A DNA stretch of 31,629 bases from Patescibacteria group bacterium. GTDB taxonomy: Bacteria; Patescibacteriota; Minisyncoccia; Phycocordibacterales; UBA9973. The DNA lies in NCBI GenBank assembly GCA_018813625.1, contig JAHJBA010000027.1:1-31629 (forward strand), written 5' to 3'. The notes beneath the pieces were generated by a model. That model saw only the letters and a list, made by a program, of their open reading frames with translations, searched no databases and was not told the origin of the DNA. The first letter of the stretch is position 1. The number at the start of each line of letters is the position of its first letter. Below are positions 19,016 through 26,663 of this stretch, in pieces. Position numbers and translations under genes: made by a program.

Positions 19016-20386
19016 TTAGTCCGAAAGCAAATCTATGTTGTCTTGTACCTTAGCTTTTATGCCCATAACGCTTCTTCCATAGGAGCATGTAGTCCCACCA
19101 GTACCATAATATCTGCAGGCAGCCTTTATCTGAGCTGAATAACTATTCCCAACTGCCCCCAGATCAGTAAGGTACATAGCTGAAGCCATAAAGGCATCCC
19201 TAGGGAACCATGGATTCGCCTCATGCCCCAACATGCTTTTTAAACGATTTTCAAATATCTTCCAAGTTGAAGGAATAAATTGAGCCGGTCCCATGGCACC
19301 CCCCCAACCAGAAGGCGCTCCTGCTTTTGTATAAGCTGGTTGCCAACAAGAAACACGAGTGGAAAGATAACTTAATCCGAGCTTTTCGGTCAAATTAATA
19401 AAAACTGGGATATCTCGAGTGGGGTGCATAACGCGAATTTGAGCACTTCCTGTGTTGGCACCCTTGCCGTTTCCTGTATTAGTATCTGTCAAAAGACACA
19501 AACCAACATTCGCCCCAAGATTACTTTCTTGGGTAATAACTGCCAGAAGAAAGGCTGGATCAATGCCCATTTTTTGCTTTGCTTCATTCGCATATTCTAG
19601 AGCAGTCCCAAATTCTATTTTTTGAGAAGTACCAGCTAAGCTAAAAAGTGCAGTGCGTATTTTTTCTGCTCTAGCTCTTTTTTCGGCTGCCAATTTCTGA
19701 TAATCACTCTCTTTCTTCTTAGAAATGGCTAAAAGTTCCTTTTTCTCCACCTCACTTTGAGTCACTTTCTTTTGGGCATTTTCTAGCTCAGCCTTTGCGT
19801 CAACCTCAGCGTCTTGTTTTTTTTCCAAATCCTTTTTTTCTGCCTCCGTATCTTTTTTTATCCCAGTAATTTCTTCAACTGAAGCTTTGATAGCATTTTT
19901 AATGGAAGTATAAGATTCTAAATCGCTATAAAAATCAGAGATGCTTTTATCAGAAAGAATTAAATGTAGGATGTTTTCATTATCAAATTCGTTGGTATTG
20001 CGCAGAAGCTGAGCTAGAGATTCATGTTCTTTCTCTATCTTTTGAGAAAGAGTTTCTATTGTCGCTACTTTTTTAATTATTGAATTTTTAAGCTGAGCTA
20101 TGGCAAGGCCTCTAGCCTTTATTTTAGTTTTAAGTGCGTTGATCTGAGCATTTAAGTAATCCACGTCGCTTTTTAAAGTACCAGTATGCTTCTTTTGTTC
20201 CTCTTGTTTTTTTAATAATTCTTGAAGTTGCGCCTCTATTTGGCTAAGCTCGTTTTTACACAAACTTTCGTTTGCTTTTGCATAAGCTACATCTGAGCAA
20301 TCTGAAACGGCAAGACTATTGCTTGTTCCAAAACAAAAAAATAAAAACCCCGTAAAAATAAAAGCCCGGATAAATTTTCGTATCAT
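19016..20386 (-). CDS. Secreted coiled-coil lytic transglycosylase-like protein
   Basis: Predicted peptidoglycan-cleaving enzyme outside the membrane. The 456 residues comprise a signal peptide (to about residue 26, ending SLA), a long coiled coil of the EnvC type (about 45-260, rich in Lys/Glu/Gln) and a C-terminal SLT-like lysozyme-fold domain. The catalytic glutamate is expected in FLLAVITQESNLGAN (about residue 287). Further motifs are GAMGPAQFIPSTW and the C-terminal CRYYGTGGTTCSYGRSV. The coiled coil may regulate or localise activity at the septum, as in EnvC/NlpC systems; this is inference. The promoter is part of the dispersed repeat and predicts leaderless translation. Confidence 0.88.
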   Translation of the reverse strand: MIRKFIRAFIFTGFLFFCFGTSNSLAVSDCSDVAYAKANESLCKNELSQIEAQLQELLKKQEEQKKHTGTLKSDVDYLNAQINALKTKIKARGLAIAQLKNSIIKKVATIETLSQKIEKEHESLAQLLRNTNEFDNENILHLILSDKSISDFYSDLESYTSIKNAIKASVEEITGIKKDTEAEKKDLEKKQDAEVDAKAELENAQKKVTQSEVEKKELLAISKKKESDYQKLAAEKRARAEKIRTALFSLAGTSQKIEFGTALEYANEAKQKMGIDPAFLLAVITQESNLGANVGLCLLTDTNTGNGKGANTGSAQIRVMHPTRDIPVFINLTEKLGLSYLSTRVSCWQPAYTKAGAPSGWGGAMGPAQFIPSTWKIFENRLKSMLGHEANPWFPRDAFMASAMYLTDLGAVGNSYSAQIKAACRYYGTGGTTCSYGRSVMGIKAKVQDNIDLLSD

Positions 20387-20402
20387 GGCTTTTATTATAA
20401 CA
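20387..20402 (-). promoter_or_regulatory. Extended -10 promoter of the transglycosylase (leaderless)
   Basis: On the minus strand TGTTATAAT (20402-20394) followed by AAAAGCC and the ATG at 20386, a 7-nt gap. It is contiguous with the end of the inverted repeat at 20402-20476. Confidence 0.7.
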
Positions 20403-20476
20403 CCCAGTAGTAGATTTTGAAAACACGCTAGGTGCGCAAATTTAAAAATTTACATTTTCAAAATTCACTACTGGGT
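20402..20476 (-). repeat. Dispersed promoter repeat, copy 1 (type copy)
   Basis: The arms 20402-20423 and 20455-20476 are 22 nt each and complementary except for two adjacent central bases (ACCCAGTAGT..ATTTTGAAAA against its inverse). The 31-nt interior contains CACGCTAGGTGCG and an AAATTT/AAATTT hairpin. On the minus strand the outer end continues as TGTTATAAT, the -10 box of the transglycosylase gene. Its arms are shared with 4748-4824 and 9956-10023. Confidence 0.75.
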
Positions 20477-20527
20477 AACATATTTTGTTTTGAAATTCCG
20501 CCTAAAATCAAATTTCTATGGGTAAAA

Positions 20528-21190
20528 TTACTTATTTTCCTCGGTAACTGGTGCTTCGGCAGGAGCTCCTTCTTCTTCTTTCTTACCCTTCTTTTCAACC
20601 TCAATTGCCGATAAATCAACTGGTTCTGCAATTTCTTCTTTCTCCTCTTTTTGTTCAGCAATAGAAGCAACCACTTCAGTCTCCTTGGTAATCATAGCCA
20701 CCCCGGGTGGTAATTTTATATCAGAAACCAGTATTTGACTGTCCAGAGTTGCAAGCTTTGAAATATCAACAACAAGGTTATGTGGTAAATCAGCGGGAAG
20801 TGCTTCTATTTCAACTTCATACAAAACTTTCACTAAAGTTCCCAATCCACTTTTTACTACTTCTGAAATACCTTCAAACACAAGCTCCACGCTGACTCTG
20901 ATCTTCTTTTTCATGTCTATAGCCAAGAAATCGACATGTATCGGATCATTTTTGACCGGATCAAGCTGAACTTCATGTATAAGAACATCTACATCTCCGT
21001 TTTCAGTACTTATCTTAATAGCAGACGATTCCCCGGCCGTTTCCCAAATTTTTTTAAAATCGATTTTTGATACTGAAATTGAAGTGGACTCCTTACCTGC
21101 GCCATAAAAAACGGCCGGTATTTCTCCTTCTTTTCTTATTTTATCCAAACCTTCTTTTATATCCCTTTTTTTCGCGATTAAAGATAACAT
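20528..21190 (-). CDS. rplY: 50S ribosomal protein L25 (CTC type)
   Basis: 5S rRNA-binding ribosomal protein of the two-domain general-stress (CTC) type. The N-terminal L25 domain (LIAKKRDIKEGLDKIRKEGEIPAVFYG to about residue 90, with VQLDPVKNDPIHVDFLAI) is followed by the beta-rich TL5/CTC C-domain (VELVFEGISEVVKSGLGTLV...DLPHNLVVDISKL). It ends in a disordered acidic/lysine-rich tail after residue 185. The 220-residue length suits this class. A TATACT box 7 nt before the ATG predicts its own leaderless mRNA. Downstream is the promoter repeat of the transglycosylase. Confidence 0.95.
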   Translation of the reverse strand: MLSLIAKKRDIKEGLDKIRKEGEIPAVFYGAGKESTSISVSKIDFKKIWETAGESSAIKISTENGDVDVLIHEVQLDPVKNDPIHVDFLAIDMKKKIRVSVELVFEGISEVVKSGLGTLVKVLYEVEIEALPADLPHNLVVDISKLATLDSQILVSDIKLPPGVAMITKETEVVASIAEQKEEKEEIAEPVDLSAIEVEKKGKKEEEGAPAEAPVTEENK

Positions 21191-21203
21191 AGCTAGAAGT
21201 ATA
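21191..21203 (-). promoter_or_regulatory. -10 promoter of rplY (leaderless)
   Basis: On the minus strand TATACT (21203-21198) followed by TCTAGCT and the ATG at 21190. It lies in the 36-bp gap after fba. The base pair before the box reads AGT, so the extended element is incomplete. Confidence 0.5.
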
Positions 21204-21226
21204 ACTAAAAATCTAAAAAATGCAAA

Positions 21227-22117
21227 TTATTCAAGTCCGCTGAAAAGCCTGAGGCGTGATTCTACAATTTTTTCTATTGCATCCGTTGCCGGCTTAAGAA
21301 TTTTATAAGGAGCGACTTCATTCGGATTTTCTCTCAAAAACTTTTCCAACGCTTGTTTGTAAGCCACTCGAATTTCAGTATTTATATGAATCACGGAAAT
21401 TCCAGCTTTTATGGCATTTTTAAAGTCCTCATCCAAAATTCCGGAACCGCCATGTAAGACAAGCGGTACTCCGCAGGCTTCTCGAATCTGTTTTATTCTT
21501 TTAATATCTAATTTAGGATTTCCGCTTTTAATCATTCCGTGTATATTTCCGACAGAGGGGGCAAGCAAATCAATTCCTGCGTTTTGGACAAAAATTTTTG
21601 CATCCTCTGGTTTAGTCATTGTTGCCTCTGAAATTTCCTCTGGAATTTCTTCTAATAATTTGGAAGATGTCCCAATAAAACCAAGTTCTGCTTCAATTAA
21701 AATATCTCTGCCAGTTTTTTGTGAAAGTTCTTTTGCGTAATCTACACATTTTTTTGTAAGCGCAATATTTTCTTCAAGAGGTAATTTAACTGCATCAATA
21801 ATCGCAGAGTCATAACCCGCATCAAGCACAGATTTTACGGACTCAAAACTATAATGGTGATCAGCGTTTAAAAATATTGGAAAATTATCTTTTTCGCGGA
21901 TTTCACGAATTAAAGCAACAGCTTCATTTTTACCGACAAATTCTTCCTCACCTTCAGAGAGACCGATAATTACTGGCACATTCGCTCCGCCAGAGGCGGA
22001 CAGGTTTTTCGCCGCGTTATAAATGCCATGCAAAGCCTCTAAATTTGAAATATTAAAATGCCCAATAGCTACCTTTCTCTCCTCTGCTTCTTTTATATAT
22101 TCCCTTAAGGTTTTCAT
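21227..22117 (-). CDS. fba: Class II fructose-bisphosphate aldolase
   Basis: Zn2+-dependent aldolase cleaving fructose-1,6-bisphosphate to DHAP and glyceraldehyde-3-phosphate in the cytosol. The 296-residue protein has FLNADHHYSFE (catalytic Asp and zinc His, about residue 84), LIEAELGFIG (zinc Glu), APSVGNIHGM and LVLHGGSGI (zinc His residues) and NTEIRVAY. Near residue 40 the sequence LSASGGANVPVIIG contains an insertion encoded by a GC palindrome (21986-22000). The expected family text is A-K-E-L-N-V-P-V-I-I-G. The start overlaps the gatB stop (TAATG). With PPDK it points to a glycolytic, fermentation-type carbon metabolism. Confidence 0.93.
   Translation of the reverse strand: MKTLREYIKEAEERKVAIGHFNISNLEALHGIYNAAKNLSASGGANVPVIIGLSEGEEEFVGKNEAVALIREIREKDNFPIFLNADHHYSFESVKSVLDAGYDSAIIDAVKLPLEENIALTKKCVDYAKELSQKTGRDILIEAELGFIGTSSKLLEEIPEEISEATMTKPEDAKIFVQNAGIDLLAPSVGNIHGMIKSGNPKLDIKRIKQIREACGVPLVLHGGSGILDEDFKNAIKAGISVIHINTEIRVAYKQALEKFLRENPNEVAPYKILKPATDAIEKIVESRLRLFSGLE
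21986..22000. repeat. GC-rich palindrome inside fba
   Basis: TCCGCC-AGA-GGCGGA, 6-bp perfect arms, GC-rich in an AT-rich gene. In frame it adds about five residues (SASGG) in the loop before the second beta strand of the aldolase barrel. It is a different sequence from the atpF palindrome but the same kind of in-frame insertion. Confidence 0.7.
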
Positions 22118-23547
22118 TATTTAAGTAATTCTTTTAATAATTTCAAAACTATCTGCGGGTTAGCGCTACCTTTGCTTTCCTTTATAACTTTTCCAACAAG
22201 AGACATTATGGCGCTCTCTTTTCCGGCCTTATAGGTTGCCACGACTTCAGGATTTTCCCCTATTATTTTTTCTACAATTGTCTTAATAGCTCCTTCGTCA
22301 TTCTTTTGAAGCAAGTCTTTTTCTGTGGCAATTTTCATTGGTGATTCATCCTTTAAAACAATCATAGCCAAAATATCTTTCGCTACACGAGAAGAAATTT
22401 TTCCTTCACCCACCATATCAATCAACTCAGCAAAATTCTGCACGCTCGGCAATTTGGCTTTTTGGTCGGCCTTCTTAAGGCCTAGATAATCGGAGGTAAT
22501 ATAATTCGAAGCAACTTTTATTTTTCCTGTATCGTTTAAAATAACGGCAACTCCCTCAAACCAAGTTCCGAGCACCGGATCATTGACAAAACTCTCTATG
22601 TCCTCGTCCTTGATTGTAAAATCTTTTTTATACCTTTCACGTTTCTCATAGGGTAATTCCGGCAGTTCCTTTCTCATTTTTTCCAAATCGAAAGCTTCAT
22701 GCAATTTCATTTTCGGCAAGTCGGGATCTGGGAAATATCGATAGTCATGACTTGATTCTTTCTTTCTCTGAGAAAAAGTCCCTTGTTTGTTTTCATCCCA
22801 ACCCCGAGTCTCCTGGACTATTTCATGTCCCTTTCCATTTTCTAAAAGATCGATCATTCTATCCACCTCAAACTTTATTGCTTTCTCAACACTCTTGAAA
22901 GAATTTAAGTTCTTTACTTCCACTTTTGTGCCCAAAGTTTTTAGGTCTTTTGAAACTGAAATATTTGCCTCCACGCGCATTTCTCCTTTTTCCATGTTCG
23001 CATCAGACACTCCCAAATACCAAAGAATCAACTGCAATTCTCTTGCAAAATCTGAGGATACCCTTGCAGCAGTTTCATCGTCATTAAATGTGTGTGGTTC
23101 GGTTACAAGCTCCATAAGTGGTATACCTGCGCGATTAAAGTCTACAAGTGAAAAATCTCCCCTATCATGTTTATTGTTCGCTGTATCCTCTTCTAGGTGC
23201 ACGCGAGTTATATCAAAACCGGCCAGATGTCCGCCTGAAACTATCGGATATTTATATTGTGAAATCTGATAACCTTTTGGAATATCGGGATAAAAATAAT
23301 TCTTTCGATCAAATTCCGTAAAGTCAGCTATCTGTCCCCCTAGAGCAAGCCCAACTTTTATTACATTTTCTATAGCTTTATTGTTGGCAACTGGCAAGGT
23401 TCCCGGATGCGCCATACACACAGGACAAATATTTACATTTGGCTTTTCTTCATCTGGATCATTCTTGCAACCACAAAACATTTTTGTCTGTGTTTTTAAT
23501 TCTGCGTGTATTTCAAGCCCAATCGTCGGATAATATTTTTTTTCCAT
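22117..23547 (-). CDS. gatB: Aspartyl/glutamyl-tRNA amidotransferase subunit B
   Basis: Kinase and tRNA-binding subunit of GatCAB, which converts Glu-tRNA(Gln) or Asp-tRNA(Asn) to the amide form. The 476-residue protein begins YYPTIGLEIHAELKTQTKMF. It has the zinc ligands FCGC and CPVC, DRKNYFYPDIPKGYQISQ (catalytic cradle), LMELVTEPH, and the C-terminal YqeY-like tail domain (about residues 330-476). No gatA or gatC is in the window. It begins 7 nt after obgE; a TATAAT 6 nt before its ATG may add a leaderless transcript. Confidence 0.97.
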   Translation of the reverse strand: MEKKYYPTIGLEIHAELKTQTKMFCGCKNDPDEEKPNVNICPVCMAHPGTLPVANNKAIENVIKVGLALGGQIADFTEFDRKNYFYPDIPKGYQISQYKYPIVSGGHLAGFDITRVHLEEDTANNKHDRGDFSLVDFNRAGIPLMELVTEPHTFNDDETAARVSSDFARELQLILWYLGVSDANMEKGEMRVEANISVSKDLKTLGTKVEVKNLNSFKSVEKAIKFEVDRMIDLLENGKGHEIVQETRGWDENKQGTFSQRKKESSHDYRYFPDPDLPKMKLHEAFDLEKMRKELPELPYEKRERYKKDFTIKDEDIESFVNDPVLGTWFEGVAVILNDTGKIKVASNYITSDYLGLKKADQKAKLPSVQNFAELIDMVGEGKISSRVAKDILAMIVLKDESPMKIATEKDLLQKNDEGAIKTIVEKIIGENPEVVATYKAGKESAIMSLVGKVIKESKGSANPQIVLKLLKELLK

Positions 23548-23559
23548 AGATTAATTATA
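23548..23559 (-). promoter_or_regulatory. -10 box 6 nt before gatB
   Basis: On the minus strand TATAAT (23559-23554), then TAATCT, then ATG. The box overlaps the last codons of obgE and no TG extension or -35 is apparent, so it may be fortuitous; the spacing matches the other leaderless starts. Confidence 0.4.
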
Positions 23560-24532
23560 CCTTTTTCTCTAAAATTTTAGATAATTCGTCATTTAAATTT
23601 TTTATAGACTTGTCATCATAAAGCGAAATAACAAAAACCTTTTTGCCCAGCTTTTCAAATTCTTTTTTTCTTTTTTCTATAATTTTAGTATCTTCTATAA
23701 CATCAGTCTTAGTAAGAACTATTATTTCTTCCTTTTTATCCAAATCATTTCCATATTTTTCTAATTCCTTACGAATTTCTTTGTAAACTTTCATCATATT
23801 CGCATTTTCAAAGGAAACTAAATGCGCCAACATTTTCGTGCGTTTTATGTGACGCAAAAATTTTATACCTAAACCCTTTCCTTCTGATGCCCCCTCAATG
23901 AGCCCTGGAATATCCGCAATAATATGCCCATAAAAATCACCAAGGTTTGGGTCGAGGGTTGTAAAAGCATAATCAGCAACCTTTGCTTTTGCCCTAGTCA
24001 AGGAATTTAAAAGTGAAGATTTTCCAGCATTGGGAAGACCAACAAATCCTAGGTCAGCAAAAAGCTCCAACTCTATCTGAAAGTCACCTTTCTCGCCATC
24101 CTGCCCGGGCTTCCATTCTCTTGGTGTCGTGTTTGTAGAACTTTTAAAATGCTCATTCCCAAATCCTCCATAACCACCCTTCAAAAGCAAAACCTTCTGT
24201 CCTTCTTCCAAAAGTTGCCATTTTTCATCCGTCGCCAGGTTGGTAATAACAGAACCAATCGGTAACTCTAATATAAAATCTTCACCATTTTTACCATGGA
24301 GACTCTTGTTCCCACCATCTTCTCCCCGGCTGGCATAAAAATCTTTTTTTGCCTTATACCTAGAAAGAGCGTGAATATCCCGGATAGCGACAGCATAAAA
24401 ATCCCCACCCCGCCCGCCATCACCTCCGGCAGGTCCACCTTTGGGTATAAATTTCTCCTGACGCCAGCGAACAACCCCATCTCCACCGCGTCCTGCTTCT
24501 GCATGTATTTTAATTTCATCTATAAAAGCCAT
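23555..24532 (-). CDS. obgE: GTPase ObgE/CgtA
   Basis: Ribosome-associated GTPase in 50S maturation and growth control. From the ATG at 24532 it has 325 residues. The glycine-rich Obg domain (AGRGGDGVVRWRQEKFIPKG...GGDGGRGG, residues about 11-160) is followed by the G domain: GLPNAGKSSLLNSL (G1), the TTLDP switch, DIPGLIEGASEGKGLG (G3) and LTKTD (G4). The C-terminal OCT domain of some Obg proteins is absent. An open frame continues upstream to 24604 through a hairpin element and is not part of the family. It is followed by gatB. Confidence 0.95.
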   Translation of the reverse strand: MAFIDEIKIHAEAGRGGDGVVRWRQEKFIPKGGPAGGDGGRGGDFYAVAIRDIHALSRYKAKKDFYASRGEDGGNKSLHGKNGEDFILELPIGSVITNLATDEKWQLLEEGQKVLLLKGGYGGFGNEHFKSSTNTTPREWKPGQDGEKGDFQIELELFADLGFVGLPNAGKSSLLNSLTRAKAKVADYAFTTLDPNLGDFYGHIIADIPGLIEGASEGKGLGIKFLRHIKRTKMLAHLVSFENANMMKVYKEIRKELEKYGNDLDKKEEIIVLTKTDVIEDTKIIEKRKKEFEKLGKKVFVISLYDDKSIKNLNDELSKILEKKV

Positions 24533-24533
24533 A

Positions 24534-24627
24534 AAAATTATGAAAATAAAAATTTTAAGAGTCGTGGGTCCCCTGTCTTTATGACTCCGAGGGCGAAGGC
24601 TCAAAAATTTTTGATTTTCATAATTTT
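24534..24627 (-). repeat. Long inverted repeat with GC-rich interior before obgE
   Basis: The arms 24534-24556 and 24603-24627 are almost perfectly complementary (AAAATTATGAAAAT core, then A-rich/T-rich). They enclose 46 nt with GAGTC/GACTC and other short stems; the minus strand reads GAGCC...CTCGGAGTC. One arm overlaps the MYG1-family stop codon. The other arm provides CATAAT 4 nt before the obgE ATG, a possible weak -10 box. Confidence 0.65.
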
Positions 24628-25537
24628 ACACCGAAAGTGCCAATTTTGCTAATTTTATAGCTCCTTCTTTTGATTTAGCTCCAGCCAAAAATAAACTGTT
24701 ATGACAAAAAATTGCATCCTGCACACCTGTAATTTTCTGTAACTCTTCCCCAGTTAACCCTCCCCACAAAGAAGGAAAATCTTTTCTATTTCCAAAATCA
24801 TTTATTTCTTTTCTCATTGCGACCACGGACCAATCCTCATGATCGCCATAGACAATAAAAAGTGGCTCTTTGAAATCTTGCAAAGCGTCCCATATTTCAT
24901 ATCTTGAAACTTTTGGCTTATCTATCACTATCAATCTTTTGTCTTTACTATTTTGATAAAAATTTTGAATTATTTTACTGATTTCTATTTGATCATTTGC
25001 TTTTTTGATTTCTCTTTTTAATATTTCTTTCACCCAAGCAAGTGCTTTAAAAAATTGCTCATTTTTATCCAAATCTTCCAAAGAAGTTGGTTTAAAAATA
25101 GACAAAACATCGCCTACTTCATATGGAAAAATACCTTCAAAATTACTTTTAGCTAAAACAATTCCATTGTCGCCAGCATCGATTGGTAAAACAATCTTTT
25201 GTTCAATAAAATTAGCAACATCTTTATTTCCACAAATTTTTTCACCAAATTTTTTCCAAACCAAACCAAAAGAAGAATATTCTATGCCATTTTCATGCTT
25301 GCCTGCTCCACCTTTTTGATGATGATCAAACCTATTTGTTTCTAAATCGTAAATTCCACCCACATCAAAAACATAATCTCCTTTTTTAATAATTTTTTCG
25401 TCTCGGGTACGAATGATCTTAAATCTTTCCTTTTTTATATTAAGCAAAATACAAAGGGCGGCACAAGCAAAAAGGTCATCCGCATGAAAAGATCTGTCAT
25501 GTGTTACTAATATTTTCTTTTTCTTTAAAAATAACAT
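24626..25537 (-). CDS. MYG1 family (UPF0160, DHH-like) predicted hydrolase
   Basis: Member of the MYG1 family, whose eukaryotic representative is a 3'-5' exoribonuclease; the bacterial role is not settled. The 303-residue protein has the metal-binding motifs VTHDRSFHADDLFACAAL (near the N-terminus), DYVFDVGG and NRFDHHQKGG (the DHH-like motif), and DAGDNGI. The ATG at 25537 is chosen because it lies 1 nt after the DedA-family stop. An alternative ATG at 25564 would overlap that gene by 26 nt. It stands between DedA and obgE; the neighbourhood gives no functional hint. Confidence 0.9.
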   Translation of the reverse strand: MLFLKKKKILVTHDRSFHADDLFACAALCILLNIKKERFKIIRTRDEKIIKKGDYVFDVGGIYDLETNRFDHHQKGGAGKHENGIEYSSFGLVWKKFGEKICGNKDVANFIEQKIVLPIDAGDNGIVLAKSNFEGIFPYEVGDVLSIFKPTSLEDLDKNEQFFKALAWVKEILKREIKKANDQIEISKIIQNFYQNSKDKRLIVIDKPKVSRYEIWDALQDFKEPLFIVYGDHEDWSVVAMRKEINDFGNRKDFPSLWGGLTGEELQKITGVQDAIFCHNSLFLAGAKSKEGAIKLAKLALSV

Positions 25538-25538
25538 A

Positions 25539-26168
25539 TTAATTTTCGTTTTTTTTATGACCATTATTAAAATTAATTTCTAACAATTCAAAAACAAAGG
25601 TGATAACCTTCTCCAAAACAAAAAATAAAATAAAAAAGATAAGTATCATTCCCAAGAAATTCCGCACATCTCTACTTATCGACAAAGCTGTAAAACTGAA
25701 AAAATAGCCAAGAGCCAAAACTCCAACTGACCAAATCATAAGTGACATAAATTCAGCACGGGCATAAATCCTAAGAGAAACTTTCCTGTATCCAGAATAA
25801 ATTAAAGTAAACCAGCCTATACCTAAAATAAAAAATCTAGAGATAAAAATAGAGATAAAAGGTCTTTTTGAAAAGTTTGGGAAAAAATAGGAAACTCGTC
25901 TTTCCATGGTTTTTAAAAATGCCCTATGCGAATGTTTTTTTCCCAAGTATGTTCCAATTGTATAACCAATGATTGATTTTGTTAGACCCCCACATATTAC
26001 ACAAGACAATGCTATAAAAATATTCAAAGAACCTAAGTGAGAAAAAATTCCAGCGAAAATAACAGCCACTTCTCCCTCTAAAACAACACCGAGAAATGTG
26101 AAAAAATATCCAAGTAATGCGTGAGTCTCAACAAAATGCCTTATCAAATTTATACTAAGATGCTCCAT
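25539..26168 (-). CDS. DedA family (VTT domain) membrane protein
   Basis: Multi-spanning inner-membrane protein of the DedA/VTT superfamily, members of which act as lipid scramblases or flippases, for example for undecaprenyl phosphate. The 209 residues have about five hydrophobic segments. The family marks are the N-terminal FLGVVLEGEVAVIFAGIFSHLG region, with the conserved acidic pair in a re-entrant loop, and SRFFILGIGWFTLIYSGYRKVSLRIY, which corresponds to the R-x-x-P-x-x-R region of DedA in a diverged form. It lies 6 nt after yqeY. The lipid substrate is unknown. Confidence 0.8.
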   Translation of the reverse strand: MEHLSINLIRHFVETHALLGYFFTFLGVVLEGEVAVIFAGIFSHLGSLNIFIALSCVICGGLTKSIIGYTIGTYLGKKHSHRAFLKTMERRVSYFFPNFSKRPFISIFISRFFILGIGWFTLIYSGYRKVSLRIYARAEFMSLMIWSVGVLALGYFFSFTALSISRDVRNFLGMILIFFILFFVLEKVITFVFELLEINFNNGHKKNEN

Positions 26169-26174
26169 TTAAAA

Positions 26175-26627
26175 TTACAAAAACAATGTGTCAACAACTT
26201 CCTTTACGACAAAGCCATCAGCCTTTCCTTTTATATCTTTCATAACGGAGGACATTAACATCCCTTTTTTGGTGGCATCGACTATACCAAGTTCTTCTTT
26301 TTTAGCCTTAACTATCTTTTCAACTTCAGCCTTGTCCATCATTTTTGGTAAATACGTTTCTAAAACAGCCAGCTGGGCCTCCTCCTCTTTGACTAAATCT
26401 TCCCTATTCCCTTTTTTAAATTGCTCTATGGAATCTTTTCTCTGCTTAGCCATACGAGTAACCACAGCGATTGCATCCTCGTCACCCAATACTTCATTTG
26501 GTTTTTTACCTTTTGAAACAAGTTCGTTTGTAAAAGCAGAAAGCATCCCACGGAAAGTCTCCAAGCGCACGGAATCTTTTGCCATCATTGCTTCTTTAAT
26601 ATTATTTTTTATTTGTTCGTGTAACAT
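26175..26627 (-). CDS. yqeY: GatB/YqeY domain protein
   Basis: A 150-residue stand-alone YqeY protein: LHEQIKNNIKEAMMAKDSVRLETFRGMLSA at the start, KQRKDSIEQFKKGNREDLVKEEEAQLAVLETYLP in the middle and a C-terminal helical domain. The domain resembles the tRNA-binding tail of GatB, which is also encoded in this window. Stand-alone members are thought to bind tRNA, but no defined role is established. The gene heads the unit yqeY-dedA-MYG1 and diverges from the exonuclease gene over 36 bp, with its -10 box 6 nt before the ATG. Confidence 0.93.
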   Translation of the reverse strand: MLHEQIKNNIKEAMMAKDSVRLETFRGMLSAFTNELVSKGKKPNEVLGDEDAIAVVTRMAKQRKDSIEQFKKGNREDLVKEEEAQLAVLETYLPKMMDKAEVEKIVKAKKEELGIVDATKKGMLMSSVMKDIKGKADGFVVKEVVDTLFL

Positions 26628-26642
26628 AGCCCCATTATATCA
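26628..26642 (-). promoter_or_regulatory. Extended -10 promoter of yqeY (leaderless)
   Basis: On the minus strand TGATATAAT (26642-26634), then GGGGCT, then ATG. This is the clearest leaderless promoter of the window. It lies back to back with the exonuclease promoter. Confidence 0.75.
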
Positions 26643-26647
26643 AAACA

Positions 26648-26663
26648 TGTTAAAATATACTAT
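26648..26663 (+). promoter_or_regulatory. Extended -10 promoter of the exonuclease gene (leaderless)
   Basis: TGTTAAAAT (26648-26656) followed by ATACTAT and the ATG at 26664. The nine bases are identical to those before priA. No ribosome-binding site is present. Confidence 0.65.

Noticed and set aside
24533..24604. Upstream extension of obgE by 24 codons
   Set aside because: It is encoded by the inverted repeat between genes; Obg proteins start at the MAFIDEIKI-type segment.
25538..25564. Upstream start of the MYG1-family gene
   Set aside because: It would overlap the DedA-family gene and adds no conserved residues; the ATG 1 nt after the stop is more economical.
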